A DNA stretch of 42,027 nucleotides, taken from the NCBI GenBank assembly GCA_964617625.1, contig CAZTZL010000022.1:1-42027 (forward strand). Direction: 5' to 3'. Shown piece after piece: positions 8,224 through 16,452 of the stretch (position 1 is the stretch's first letter; the number at the start of each line of letters is the position of its first letter). The notes beneath the pieces are model-generated. The model made no database searches, had not been told where the DNA came from, and was given only the letters and a program-made list of their open reading frames with translations. Both the position numbers and the translations under genes were made by a program. The stretch comes from CAZTZL01 sp964617625. Lineage in GTDB: Bacteria > Zhuqueibacterota > QNDG01 > DSAB01.

Positions 8224-9768
8224 ATGAAATCATTGTTAAAGAGGAATTGCACTGCTTGTCCAAAAGGATTTGTATCGATTGTTCTTATCATTTTAATGGG
8301 ATGTTCAATGAAACCATCAAAAAATCTCGGGATTTTTACCAGCACAACAGACATCGGACAGATGAAATTTCCGGGGGCCAGTTTTTATGATTCGTCATCC
8401 GGCCAGTATCGGCTTAAGGGTGCTGGGTCCAACATGTGGTTCGGGGAAGATGAATTTCATTTTCTTTGGAAAAGGATGAGCGGTGACTTTGTTCTCGACA
8501 CGCAGATGGAATGGGTCGGAGAAGGTGTGAATCCTCACCGGAAAGGCGGGCTGATCATCCGCGAAAATCTCGAATCGGGATCGCGGTACGTGGATGCCGC
8601 TTTTCACGGCGCCGGGCTTATGTCGATGCAGTATCGATTGGAACCCGATTCAGCGACGCTTCAATTCGCTTCACCGGATTCTTTTCTATCCATTCTGCGG
8701 CTTGAAAAAACAGGCAATGCTTTCCGAATGCTCGGCGCAAAACCGGGACATCCTTTTCAGATTGTCGGCGAGATAACGGTTTCTTTCGACTCTACGGACT
8801 GTTATGCAGGGCTGTTTGTTTGTTCGCACGATTCCGATGTGGTTGAGGAAGCTGTTTTCAGCAACACCCGTTTAACGATTCCTGCCAAAAAGGACTTTGT
8901 CCCTTACCGGGATTATATAGGCTCGCGGCTGGAGATTCTTGATATTGAAACCAGTTTGAGAAAAACAGTGCTTCAATCAGAACAGCCCTTCGAAGCGCCG
9001 AACTGGTCCAGGGACGGGACATTCTTCGTGGTCAACAGCCACGGTAAATTATATCGTATTCCAGCTGAAGGAGGCGATCTGGAATTAATCGATACTGATT
9101 TTGCTACGGCCAATAACAATGATCACGGTTTCTCACCCGACGGAAAATTACTGGCACTCAGTCATCATGCATCGGACCGTCCTTCGGGAGAAAATTCGGT
9201 TATTTATATCGTGTCTGTTGCTGGCGGTCTTCCCAGACAGATTACAGATAAAAGTCCTTCCTACTGGCACGGATGGTCCCCCGACGGGAAAACGCTCATT
9301 TATACGGCCAAACGCAATGAACAGTGGGATCTATATCAAATCTCATCCAAAGGCGGTGAAGAATTTCAATTGACAGATAATTCCTTTCTCGACGACGGAT
9401 CGGATTATTCCCCTGACGGCCGCTTCATCTGGTTCAATTCCAACCGGTCCGGTCCCATGGAGATCTGGCGGATGCATTCTGATGGTTCCGAACAAACACA
9501 GATCACCGACGATGCGTTCCAAAACTGGTTCCCGCATCCTTCCCCGGACGGGAAATGGGTGATTTTTCTGTCCTATCCACCGGAAGTAGATCCGTGGGAT
9601 CATCCTTATTACAAGCAAGTCTATTTACGCTTGATCAATCTAAAAGATATGAGCATTCGTGTGGTCGCCTATCTGTACGGCGGTCAGGGGACGATCAATG
9701 TTCCTTCGTGGTCACCGGACTCGAAGAAGGTAGCCTTTGTGACCAATTCGGGCGGGCTGAGGAAATAG
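8224..9768 (+). CDS. Lipoprotein with lectin-like front domain and TolB-type propeller, function unknown
   Basis: No enzymatic role can be assigned. The chosen ATG at 8224 (514 aa) gives a lipoprotein signal with lipobox LMGC; a TTG at 8173 in the same frame is less likely. Residues about 40-215 resemble a DUF1349/concanavalin-like sandwich (MSGDFVLDTQMEWVG, RKGGLIIRENLESG, YAGLFVCSHD). Residues about 235-514 are a PD40/TolB-like beta propeller with repeated blades such as NWSRDGTFFVV, GFSPDGKLLAL, GWSPDGKTLIY, DYSPDGRFIWF and SWSPDSKKVAF. It is embedded between GH27 and GH13 on the same strand, so glycan binding at the surface is plausible. TolB-like propellers also form the PL22 lyase fold, so an enzyme cannot be ruled out. 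Confidence 0.75.
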   Translation: MKSLLKRNCTACPKGFVSIVLIILMGCSMKPSKNLGIFTSTTDIGQMKFPGASFYDSSSGQYRLKGAGSNMWFGEDEFHFLWKRMSGDFVLDTQMEWVGEGVNPHRKGGLIIRENLESGSRYVDAAFHGAGLMSMQYRLEPDSATLQFASPDSFLSILRLEKTGNAFRMLGAKPGHPFQIVGEITVSFDSTDCYAGLFVCSHDSDVVEEAVFSNTRLTIPAKKDFVPYRDYIGSRLEILDIETSLRKTVLQSEQPFEAPNWSRDGTFFVVNSHGKLYRIPAEGGDLELIDTDFATANNNDHGFSPDGKLLALSHHASDRPSGENSVIYIVSVAGGLPRQITDKSPSYWHGWSPDGKTLIYTAKRNEQWDLYQISSKGGEEFQLTDNSFLDDGSDYSPDGRFIWFNSNRSGPMEIWRMHSDGSEQTQITDDAFQNWFPHPSPDGKWVIFLSYPPEVDPWDHPYYKQVYLRLINLKDMSIRVVAYLYGGQGTINVPSWSPDSKKVAFVTNSGGLRK

Positions 9769-9860
9769 AGGTAAAATGCGTACTCTGCATCCTGCCTACA
9801 TGAAATTTGACAGTCAAACAACAGCATTTTTATCAATAAATAATAAATAGGAGGTATATC

Positions 9861-11600
9861 GTGAAAAAGGCAATGAAATCAGTGATGTTTGTTATTATGT
9901 TTTTACTGTGGGGATCGTACGCCATTTCCAATGATTCGGAATCGAAGAAATTTTCTATCGATTCGGCCCGGATTTCTAATCAAGTGTTTGTCTCAAATTG
10001 TCCCGAATGGATGAACACGGCCGTGTTTTATCAGATATATCCCCAAAGCTTCTACGATTCAAACGGGGATGGCATCGGTGATCTGCAGGGAATCATTCAA
10101 AAATTGGATTATGTGAAAAGTTTAGGCGTCGACGGAATCTGGATCAATCCCTTCTTTAAATCTCCTTTTAAAGATGCCGGATATGATATTTCTAATTATT
10201 TCCAGGTGGCGCCCCGTTACGGCACCAATGCCGATGCGGAACAGCTTTTTAATGAGGCCCATCAGCGCGAATTGAAAATCCTGTTCGATTATGTGGTGAG
10301 TTACACCAGTATAGAACATTCCTGGTTTCAGGCTTCGTGTGATCCCGAACCCAACAAATACAGCAACTGGTATATCTGGACCAACGGGACCTGGTTCCCC
10401 GGAATGGAAAAGTATTCGAGCAGATTCATTCAGGGATACTGCAACCGGAACGGGAATTTTATGAATAATTTTTTCTGGCACCAGCCGGCCCTGAATTTTG
10501 GATACGGCAGTCCCGATCCTGAACAGCCGTGGCAGCTGCCGGTGGATCATCCCGATGTTATCGCGCTGAAAGAAGAGTTGAAGAACGTTTTACGATTCTG
10601 GATGGATATGGGAGCGGATGGTTTCCGCGCGGATATGGCCGGAGCGCTTGTTAAAGATGATACCGAAAATAAAAACGCGCTGTTCTGGAAAGAGATTCGT
10701 GAAATTCTCGACAAGGAATATCCTGAAGCCTTTTCAGTGGCCGAATGGTCTTATCCGAAAGCGGCAATACCGGGCGGATTTTACGCCGATTTTTATCACT
10801 GGTTTACCGAATTCAGCGATCTCTATCAGAAAGAAAACAAACGAAATCTCTTTTTTAATGGCCACAGTTTTTTTGAAAAAGAGGGAAAAGGGGACATTAC
10901 AGCCTTTTTAGAAAAATATATGGATCAGCTAAATGCGGTCCAGGGAAAGGGATATGTGTGTATTCCCGTCGGCAATCACGATTTGATCCGTATTCGAAAT
11001 TTTGACCGAAGTTATAAAGATCTGGAAGTAATCAGTGCTTTTCAAATGACACTCCCGGGTATCCCTTTTGTCTATTACGGGGATGAGATTGGGATGAAGC
11101 AGCTTTCCGGTATTCCGACAAAAGAGGGAGCCTACGGAACACGCGGAGGCGGACGAACGCCCATGCAGTGGAACCGAAGTGAAAACAAAGGATTCTCGCC
11201 AGCGGCTCCCGATCAAATCTATTTCCCTGTGGATCCGGATGAAAATGCTCCCAATGTTGCGGATCAGGAAAAAGATCCAAATTCGTTTCTGAACAAAGTA
11301 AGGGCATTGATTCAGTTGAGAAAGCGGGAAAAGGCCCTCTGTGCCAATGGATTGTTTACGCCCGTTTATGCCAAACCGTTTACCTATCCTTTTATCTATA
11401 TTCGGTCGTGGAAGGATGAAAACATTTTAGTGGTGCTCAATCCCTCGGCTCAAAAAGGCAGTGCGCAGTTTCACATACAACCTGCAATTAAAAAGCGGAC
11501 ACTGTTGAGCGGCACAAAGGCCAAAATTAAGATCAATGGAGAGGATTGTCACCTCGAAATTCCGGGTCAAAGTTATGCGATTTATAAAATAACTCTGTAG
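9861..11600 (+). CDS. Exported GH13 alpha-glucosidase/alpha-amylase family enzyme
   Basis: Alpha-glucan-active enzyme of family GH13, acting outside the cytoplasm. A hydrophobic leader covers residues about 1-23. Conserved regions are present in order: YQIYPQSFYDSNGDGIGDL, GVDGIWINPFF, GADGFRADMAGAL with nucleophile Asp258 (Arg256 two residues earlier), FSVAEWS with acid/base Glu295, and VGNHD with transition-state Asp374. A C-terminal beta domain closes the 579 aa. The overall pattern is that of oligosaccharide-active alpha-glucosidases rather than large amylases; exact specificity is unknown. The start is GTG with a strong SD (aggagg, 9849-9854). An alpha-glucan enzyme is unexpected among hemicellulases. 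Confidence 0.88.
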   Translation: MKKAMKSVMFVIMFLLWGSYAISNDSESKKFSIDSARISNQVFVSNCPEWMNTAVFYQIYPQSFYDSNGDGIGDLQGIIQKLDYVKSLGVDGIWINPFFKSPFKDAGYDISNYFQVAPRYGTNADAEQLFNEAHQRELKILFDYVVSYTSIEHSWFQASCDPEPNKYSNWYIWTNGTWFPGMEKYSSRFIQGYCNRNGNFMNNFFWHQPALNFGYGSPDPEQPWQLPVDHPDVIALKEELKNVLRFWMDMGADGFRADMAGALVKDDTENKNALFWKEIREILDKEYPEAFSVAEWSYPKAAIPGGFYADFYHWFTEFSDLYQKENKRNLFFNGHSFFEKEGKGDITAFLEKYMDQLNAVQGKGYVCIPVGNHDLIRIRNFDRSYKDLEVISAFQMTLPGIPFVYYGDEIGMKQLSGIPTKEGAYGTRGGGRTPMQWNRSENKGFSPAAPDQIYFPVDPDENAPNVADQEKDPNSFLNKVRALIQLRKREKALCANGLFTPVYAKPFTYPFIYIRSWKDENILVVLNPSAQKGSAQFHIQPAIKKRTLLSGTKAKIKINGEDCHLEIPGQSYAIYKITL

Positions 11601-11655
11601 AAAATTAATCCGGAAAAGAAAATCCGTACAAACGGCTAAAATCATAAGGACCTCT

Positions 11656-13869
11656 ATGTCTAATTGGAATTCGAAGTATTTTATCCCTGTGATCAGTTTT
11701 TTAATATTTTCTCTTTTTGTTGGATATTCCTTTATATCCGCAGGGACCACGCAGAACAGTTCGTTCACTCAATTTCAAATCGAAGCGAAAGTGGACAGCA
11801 TACTTAATTTACTGACACTGAAAGAAAAAATTGCCCTGCTGCACGGTAACTCCAAATTTTCTTCAACAGGCGTTAAAAGGCTGGGAATTTCCGAACTGAA
11901 ATCCGCAGACGGGCCCACAGGAGTGCGGGAAGAAGTGGAAAGGGATTCCTGGGAGCCTCTGAATCTGGAAACCGATTCGGCCACTTTTTTCCCTGCCGGT
12001 CCCGCTCTGGCTGCGACCTGGAACCGGGAACTGGCTTTTCGATTCGGAGAAGCGCTGGGCGAAGAGATCCGTGCGCGGGGAAAGGACATCTTGCTGGGAC
12101 CGTCTGTAAATATTATCCGCACGCCCATTTCCGGACGGAATTTCGAGTTCTTTACAGAAGATCCCTATTTGAACGCGGAAATCGCAGTGAGGTATATTCA
12201 GGGTCTTCAGAGTAAAGATGCGGCAGCGTGTATCAAACATTACATTGCCAATAATCAGGAATGGATGCGGTGGCAGATCGATGTGCAGGTCGATGAGCGG
12301 GCACTCCGTGAAATTTATCTACCCGTTTACAAAGCGGCTGTTCAAAAAGCAGACGTGCTTGCATTTATGGGGGCCTATAATAAGGTGCGTGGATGGTACT
12401 GCTGCGAGAATGACTATCTGCTCAATAAAGTCCTCAAAGAGGAGTGGGGATTCAAGGGAGTGGTCATCTCGGATTGGGGAGCCACGCACAGTACAGTTGA
12501 TGCGGCATTGAACGGATTGGACATTGAAATGGGTACGCGGGAGAAATACGAGAACTATTTCTTTGCCGATCCATTAATGAAAGCTGTAAAGAAGGGCGAT
12601 GTGCCGGTGAGCATTGTCAATGACAAAGCGCGCCGGGTTCTCTATGTGATGCTGAGTTGCAAAACCACAGACAGCAACCGGTGCAGCGGATCGATCGGCA
12701 CACCGGAACATTTTCAGACTGCCTATGATGTGGCCTCAGAGGGAATTGTTCTTTTAAAAAACAGTGAGAAAATTCTCCCCCTGGACAGAAAAATAATCAA
12801 ACGTCTGGCCATTTTTGGTGAAAATGGAACGCATTGTCACGCCCAGGAAGGATTCGGAGCGGGCGTCAAAGCACTGAAGGAAATCCCGCCGCTTCAGGGA
12901 TTAGAAAATAAAGTCGGTGATGAAATCGAAATCCGGTACGCACAGGGGTACGAAGAGAAATACAATCTTATTGATATCGGAAGAAGATGGAAAATCCGGG
13001 TTCCGGATTCAACAGCAAACAGGGATTTGATCCGGGAAGCCGTTGAAATCGCGAAAAACTGTGATGCGGCTGTGATTTTTGGAGGATCGAACCGTAGCAT
13101 TGAATCCGAAGGATTTGACAGAAAAGACATGAAACTGCCTTTCGGTCAGTCCGAATTGATCAAGGCTGTTGTGGAGGTTAATCCCAATACAGTTGTCGTG
13201 ATGATTGCCTCGGCACCGTACGATCTTGCTGGAATTGAACCGGTTGTTTCCGCATTACTGTGGGGATGGTTCAACGGGTCGGAAGCAGGTACCGCCATGG
13301 CTGATGTGATTTTCGGGGATGTCAATCCCTCGGGCAAACTGCCGTTCACGATGCCGGTTAAATTGAAGGATTCCCCGGCCCATGCTTTGAATACCTATCC
13401 CGGGGAAAATATGACTGCAATCTACAAAGAAGGTATTTTGGTGGGTTACCGCTGGTTCGATACCAAAGAGATCGAACCGCTCTATCCGTTCGGACACGGT
13501 CTCTCCTATACTCGTTTCACCTATTCATCCATTCAGACAGATCAGAATATTTACAGTGTCGATGATACCATCCGGTTATCTGTGACCGTTAAAAATATTG
13601 GAGACCGGGCCGGGGCAGAGACTGTTCAGATTTATATGCATGATGCCGATGCTTCCGTGGTTCGTCCTGTCAAGGAACTGAAGGGATTCGAAAAAGTATT
13701 TCTCCAGCCGGGTGAAGAGAAAGAGGTGTGTGTTCTCCTGCCGGTCCGGGATCTTGCTTTCTTTGATGATCAAGTCATGACATGGGTGGTTGAACCGGGT
13801 GCATTTGAATTGATGGCAGGTGCTTCCTCTCGTGATATCCGGGGGAGTGTTTTTATCAATGTGCAGTAA
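11656..13869 (+). CDS. Exported GH3 beta-glucosidase/beta-xylosidase
   Basis: Exo-acting retaining beta-glycosidase releasing glucose or xylose from oligosaccharides. The N-terminal hydrophobic stretch (residues about 8-33) is a signal peptide or anchor. The GH3 barrel contains KSADGPTGVR, GPSVNIIRTPISGRNFEFFTED, AACIKHYIANNQE and the nucleophile Asp273 in VVISDWGATHS. The second (alpha/beta) domain contains GIVLLKN and the later IVNPNTVVVM-like segment, and an Fn3-like C-terminal domain begins near residue 635. At 737 aa it is typical of the three-domain GH3 enzymes without PA14. It starts 55 bases after GH13; the SD is weak (aagga). Confidence 0.9.
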   Translation: MSNWNSKYFIPVISFLIFSLFVGYSFISAGTTQNSSFTQFQIEAKVDSILNLLTLKEKIALLHGNSKFSSTGVKRLGISELKSADGPTGVREEVERDSWEPLNLETDSATFFPAGPALAATWNRELAFRFGEALGEEIRARGKDILLGPSVNIIRTPISGRNFEFFTEDPYLNAEIAVRYIQGLQSKDAAACIKHYIANNQEWMRWQIDVQVDERALREIYLPVYKAAVQKADVLAFMGAYNKVRGWYCCENDYLLNKVLKEEWGFKGVVISDWGATHSTVDAALNGLDIEMGTREKYENYFFADPLMKAVKKGDVPVSIVNDKARRVLYVMLSCKTTDSNRCSGSIGTPEHFQTAYDVASEGIVLLKNSEKILPLDRKIIKRLAIFGENGTHCHAQEGFGAGVKALKEIPPLQGLENKVGDEIEIRYAQGYEEKYNLIDIGRRWKIRVPDSTANRDLIREAVEIAKNCDAAVIFGGSNRSIESEGFDRKDMKLPFGQSELIKAVVEVNPNTVVVMIASAPYDLAGIEPVVSALLWGWFNGSEAGTAMADVIFGDVNPSGKLPFTMPVKLKDSPAHALNTYPGENMTAIYKEGILVGYRWFDTKEIEPLYPFGHGLSYTRFTYSSIQTDQNIYSVDDTIRLSVTVKNIGDRAGAETVQIYMHDADASVVRPVKELKGFEKVFLQPGEEKEVCVLLPVRDLAFFDDQVMTWVVEPGAFELMAGASSRDIRGSVFINVQ

Positions 13870-13957
13870 TTGCAGTTTTATTTTGATCTTCCAAAAAGAT
13901 TTCCTATTCTGTATTACTTATTGCTTCCAATTATCACAGTCATTAAATTATGCTTAA

Positions 13958-14752
13958 ATGGTTTATCAGAATCTAAGAAAGTATGGGAATCCACCCTTTC
14001 ATGTTTGTCTTGTTCACGGCGGGCCGGGTGCGGTTGGCGAGATGGCGCCGGTAGCGCGCGAGTTGTCTTCCAAATTTGGTGTTTTAGAACCGCTTCAGAC
14101 AGCGGAATCAGTTCATGGACAGGTCGAAGAATTACGGGATGTCCTGAAAGCTAAAGGCGATCCTCCCATGATATTAATCGGATTTTCATGGGGGGCGTGG
14201 TTGAGCTATCTTCTTGCGGCGCATCATCCCAAACTGGTCCGGAAATTGATATTTGTCAGCAGCGGGCCGTTCGAGGAAATGTATACAAAAAATATTCACC
14301 GGACAAGAATGAGCAGGCTCAACGAGAAAGAGAGACTGGAAGTCGAATCTTTAATGCGGAAGATCGAAGATCCTGAAACGGATGATAAAAATGAATTGTT
14401 CGAGCGATTTGGAAGGCTGATCAGCAAGGCGGATGTGTATGATCCGATAACAATCGAATCGGAGGATATAAGATTTGATTTGGATCAATTTCAAAAAGTG
14501 TGGCCCGAAGCGGAGAAATTAAGGCAGAGCGGAGAACTGTTAAAACTTGGTAAACAGATCCGGTGTCCCGTGGTAGCGATTCACGGTGATTACGATCCGC
14601 ACCCAGCAAAAGGAGTACAAGAACCTTTGTCCCGGATACTGAAAGATTTCCGGTTCGTTCTTCTACAAAAGTGCGGGCACAAGCCGTGGATCGAGAGGCA
14701 AGCGAGGGAGAGGTTTTTTGAAGTTCTTGGAAAAGAAATCAATATTGGATAG
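13958..14752 (+). CDS. Cytoplasmic alpha/beta hydrolase
   Basis: Alpha/beta-hydrolase fold protein of unknown substrate, with no signal peptide. The oxyanion motif HGGPG is near residue 21, and the nucleophile elbow GFSWGAW places the catalytic serine at residue 77. GDYDPHPAKG and CGHKPWIERQ supply the likely Asp and His. At 264 aa it is a normal small esterase or aminopeptidase-like size. A stop codon lies directly before ATG 13958 in frame, so this is the first possible start; no clear SD is seen. It sits inside the GH run (88 bases after GH3, 49 before GH43). It could be an esterase for acylated sugars, but the missing leader argues against a role on intact polymer. Confidence 0.82.
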   Translation: MVYQNLRKYGNPPFHVCLVHGGPGAVGEMAPVARELSSKFGVLEPLQTAESVHGQVEELRDVLKAKGDPPMILIGFSWGAWLSYLLAAHHPKLVRKLIFVSSGPFEEMYTKNIHRTRMSRLNEKERLEVESLMRKIEDPETDDKNELFERFGRLISKADVYDPITIESEDIRFDLDQFQKVWPEAEKLRQSGELLKLGKQIRCPVVAIHGDYDPHPAKGVQEPLSRILKDFRFVLLQKCGHKPWIERQARERFFEVLGKEINIG

Positions 14753-14801
14753 TTCTGTTGGAGTTACAAACGCGAATCTCATTTCATGAAAGGAAACAGT
14801 T

Positions 14802-16406
14802 ATGAAATATTCTATCATGTTTATTATGGGCTTGATTCTAATGGCTGTTACTTCAGGATGTCAAAGATCAGTGATTAAAACATTCACCAATCCCGTCCTT
14901 CCGGGATTTTGGCCGGATCCAAGTATCTGCTGTGTGGGGGATGATTATTATATGGTGAACAGCACGTTCGAGTATTTCCCGGGAGTTCCGGTCTCTCACA
15001 GTAAAGACCTGGTTCATTGGCAGCTCATCGGATATTGTTTGACGCGCGAAAGTCAGCTTCCTCTTGAAAAGATGAGGGCTTCCGGAGGCATTTACGCGCC
15101 CACAATCCGGTATCATGACGGCACATTTTATATGATCACCACCAACGTAGACGCAGGCGGCAACTTTTATGTGACGGCAAAAGATCCGGCCGGCCCCTGG
15201 TCCGAGCCGGTCTGGCTCGATCATGAAGGCATGGATCCCTCTCTATTTTTCGACGATGACGGCACAGTTTATTATATCCGTCACGTGGGTGGAGGCGACG
15301 GCTATATCGGTCAGTGTATCCTGAATCTGGAGACCGGAAAGCTTGAAGGCGAACTCAAAAAAATCTGGGGCGGAACAGGTGGTCAATGGGCGGAGGGGCC
15401 GCATATGTACAAGATTGACGGTAAATATTATCTCATGATTTCTGAAGGCGGCACCAGTTACGATCACAGTGTCACTGTTGCCCGAAGCGATTCTCCGTGG
15501 GGGCCGTTCGAATCCGATCCGAACAATCCCATCCTGACCCATCGTCATTTGCAGGACAATCCGATCCAGGCGACCGGGCATGCGGATCTGGTCCAAACAC
15601 CGGATGGCTGGTGGATGGTCTGTCTTGGTATCCGGCCACAGGGCGGCCGCTTTCATCACATGGGGCGGGAAACGTTTCTGACTCCCGTCGTTTTCAACGA
15701 GGACGGATGGCCCGTGGTGAACGGAAACGGCACGATTTCTCTGAAGATGACCGCACCGAAACTGCCGCAGCAGGTGTGGCCGGAACCGCCTGCACGAAAC
15801 GATTTTGACGACGTTTCTTTGGGGCTGGAATGGAATTATCTCAGGAATCCCAATATGGCGGATTATTCTTTGACGGCCCGGCCGGGATTTTTACGTTTGA
15901 ATGGATCGGCAATCAGCATCAGCGGTCAGGATTCACCCGCTTTCGCGGGCATCCGCCAGACGGATTTGAATTGTGTTGTATCGACTCTGCTCGATTTCGA
16001 TCCAAAGCATGAAAATGAAGAAGCCGGTCTGACGGCCCTGCAGAACAATAAGTATCATTATGATGTCGGTGTGACTTTCCATGATGGCAGACGTCAGGTT
16101 TTCTTCCGTAAAATCGTGGATGCGCAGATTATTGATCCTGTCATATATGCGAAAGCCCCGGCCGGTCCGGTTACTCTGATAATCAAAGCTGCACCGCTGA
16201 CGTACACATTTTCCTTTAAATCCGACACGGGTGAGGAGAGGGTATTGGGCGAGGCTTTGACGAAAGATCTGTCTGTCGAGCGTATCGGCTTCAAAGACGG
16301 TATGTGTTTCACCGGGGTATATTTCGGCCTGTATGCAACGGGAAACGGACAGGTTTGTTCTGTTCCCGCTGACTTTGACTGGTTTGAATATATAGGGAAG
16401 GATTGA
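14802..16406 (+). CDS. GH43 beta-xylosidase/alpha-L-arabinofuranosidase lipoprotein
   Basis: Inverting family 43 enzyme acting on xylo- or arabino-oligosaccharides. A lipoprotein signal ends in TSGC (Cys about residue 20), so it is probably membrane anchored. The five-bladed propeller carries catalytic base Asp39 in FWPDPSI, pKa-modulating Asp145 in GMDPSLF and acid Glu198 in WAEGPHMY. The C-terminal half (about 330-534) is a beta-sandwich of the GH43_C2/DUF1349 type common in beta-xylosidase-type GH43 enzymes. The sequence resembles the GH43 group found in Bacteroidota xylan and xyloglucan loci, but xylosidase and arabinofuranosidase activity cannot be separated by eye. SD aaagga precedes ATG 14802. 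Confidence 0.9.
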   Translation: MKYSIMFIMGLILMAVTSGCQRSVIKTFTNPVLPGFWPDPSICCVGDDYYMVNSTFEYFPGVPVSHSKDLVHWQLIGYCLTRESQLPLEKMRASGGIYAPTIRYHDGTFYMITTNVDAGGNFYVTAKDPAGPWSEPVWLDHEGMDPSLFFDDDGTVYYIRHVGGGDGYIGQCILNLETGKLEGELKKIWGGTGGQWAEGPHMYKIDGKYYLMISEGGTSYDHSVTVARSDSPWGPFESDPNNPILTHRHLQDNPIQATGHADLVQTPDGWWMVCLGIRPQGGRFHHMGRETFLTPVVFNEDGWPVVNGNGTISLKMTAPKLPQQVWPEPPARNDFDDVSLGLEWNYLRNPNMADYSLTARPGFLRLNGSAISISGQDSPAFAGIRQTDLNCVVSTLLDFDPKHENEEAGLTALQNNKYHYDVGVTFHDGRRQVFFRKIVDAQIIDPVIYAKAPAGPVTLIIKAAPLTYTFSFKSDTGEERVLGEALTKDLSVERIGFKDGMCFTGVYFGLYATGNGQVCSVPADFDWFEYIGKD

Positions 16407-16452
16407 AATTTTAATTAACCAAATATAACAATATTGATTGAGGGATCATCTG

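Noticed and set aside
10021..11100. GH13 gene as a trehalose synthase
   Set aside because: Such enzymes are normally cytoplasmic and this protein has a leader; the N-terminal motifs are shared by many GH13 subfamilies.
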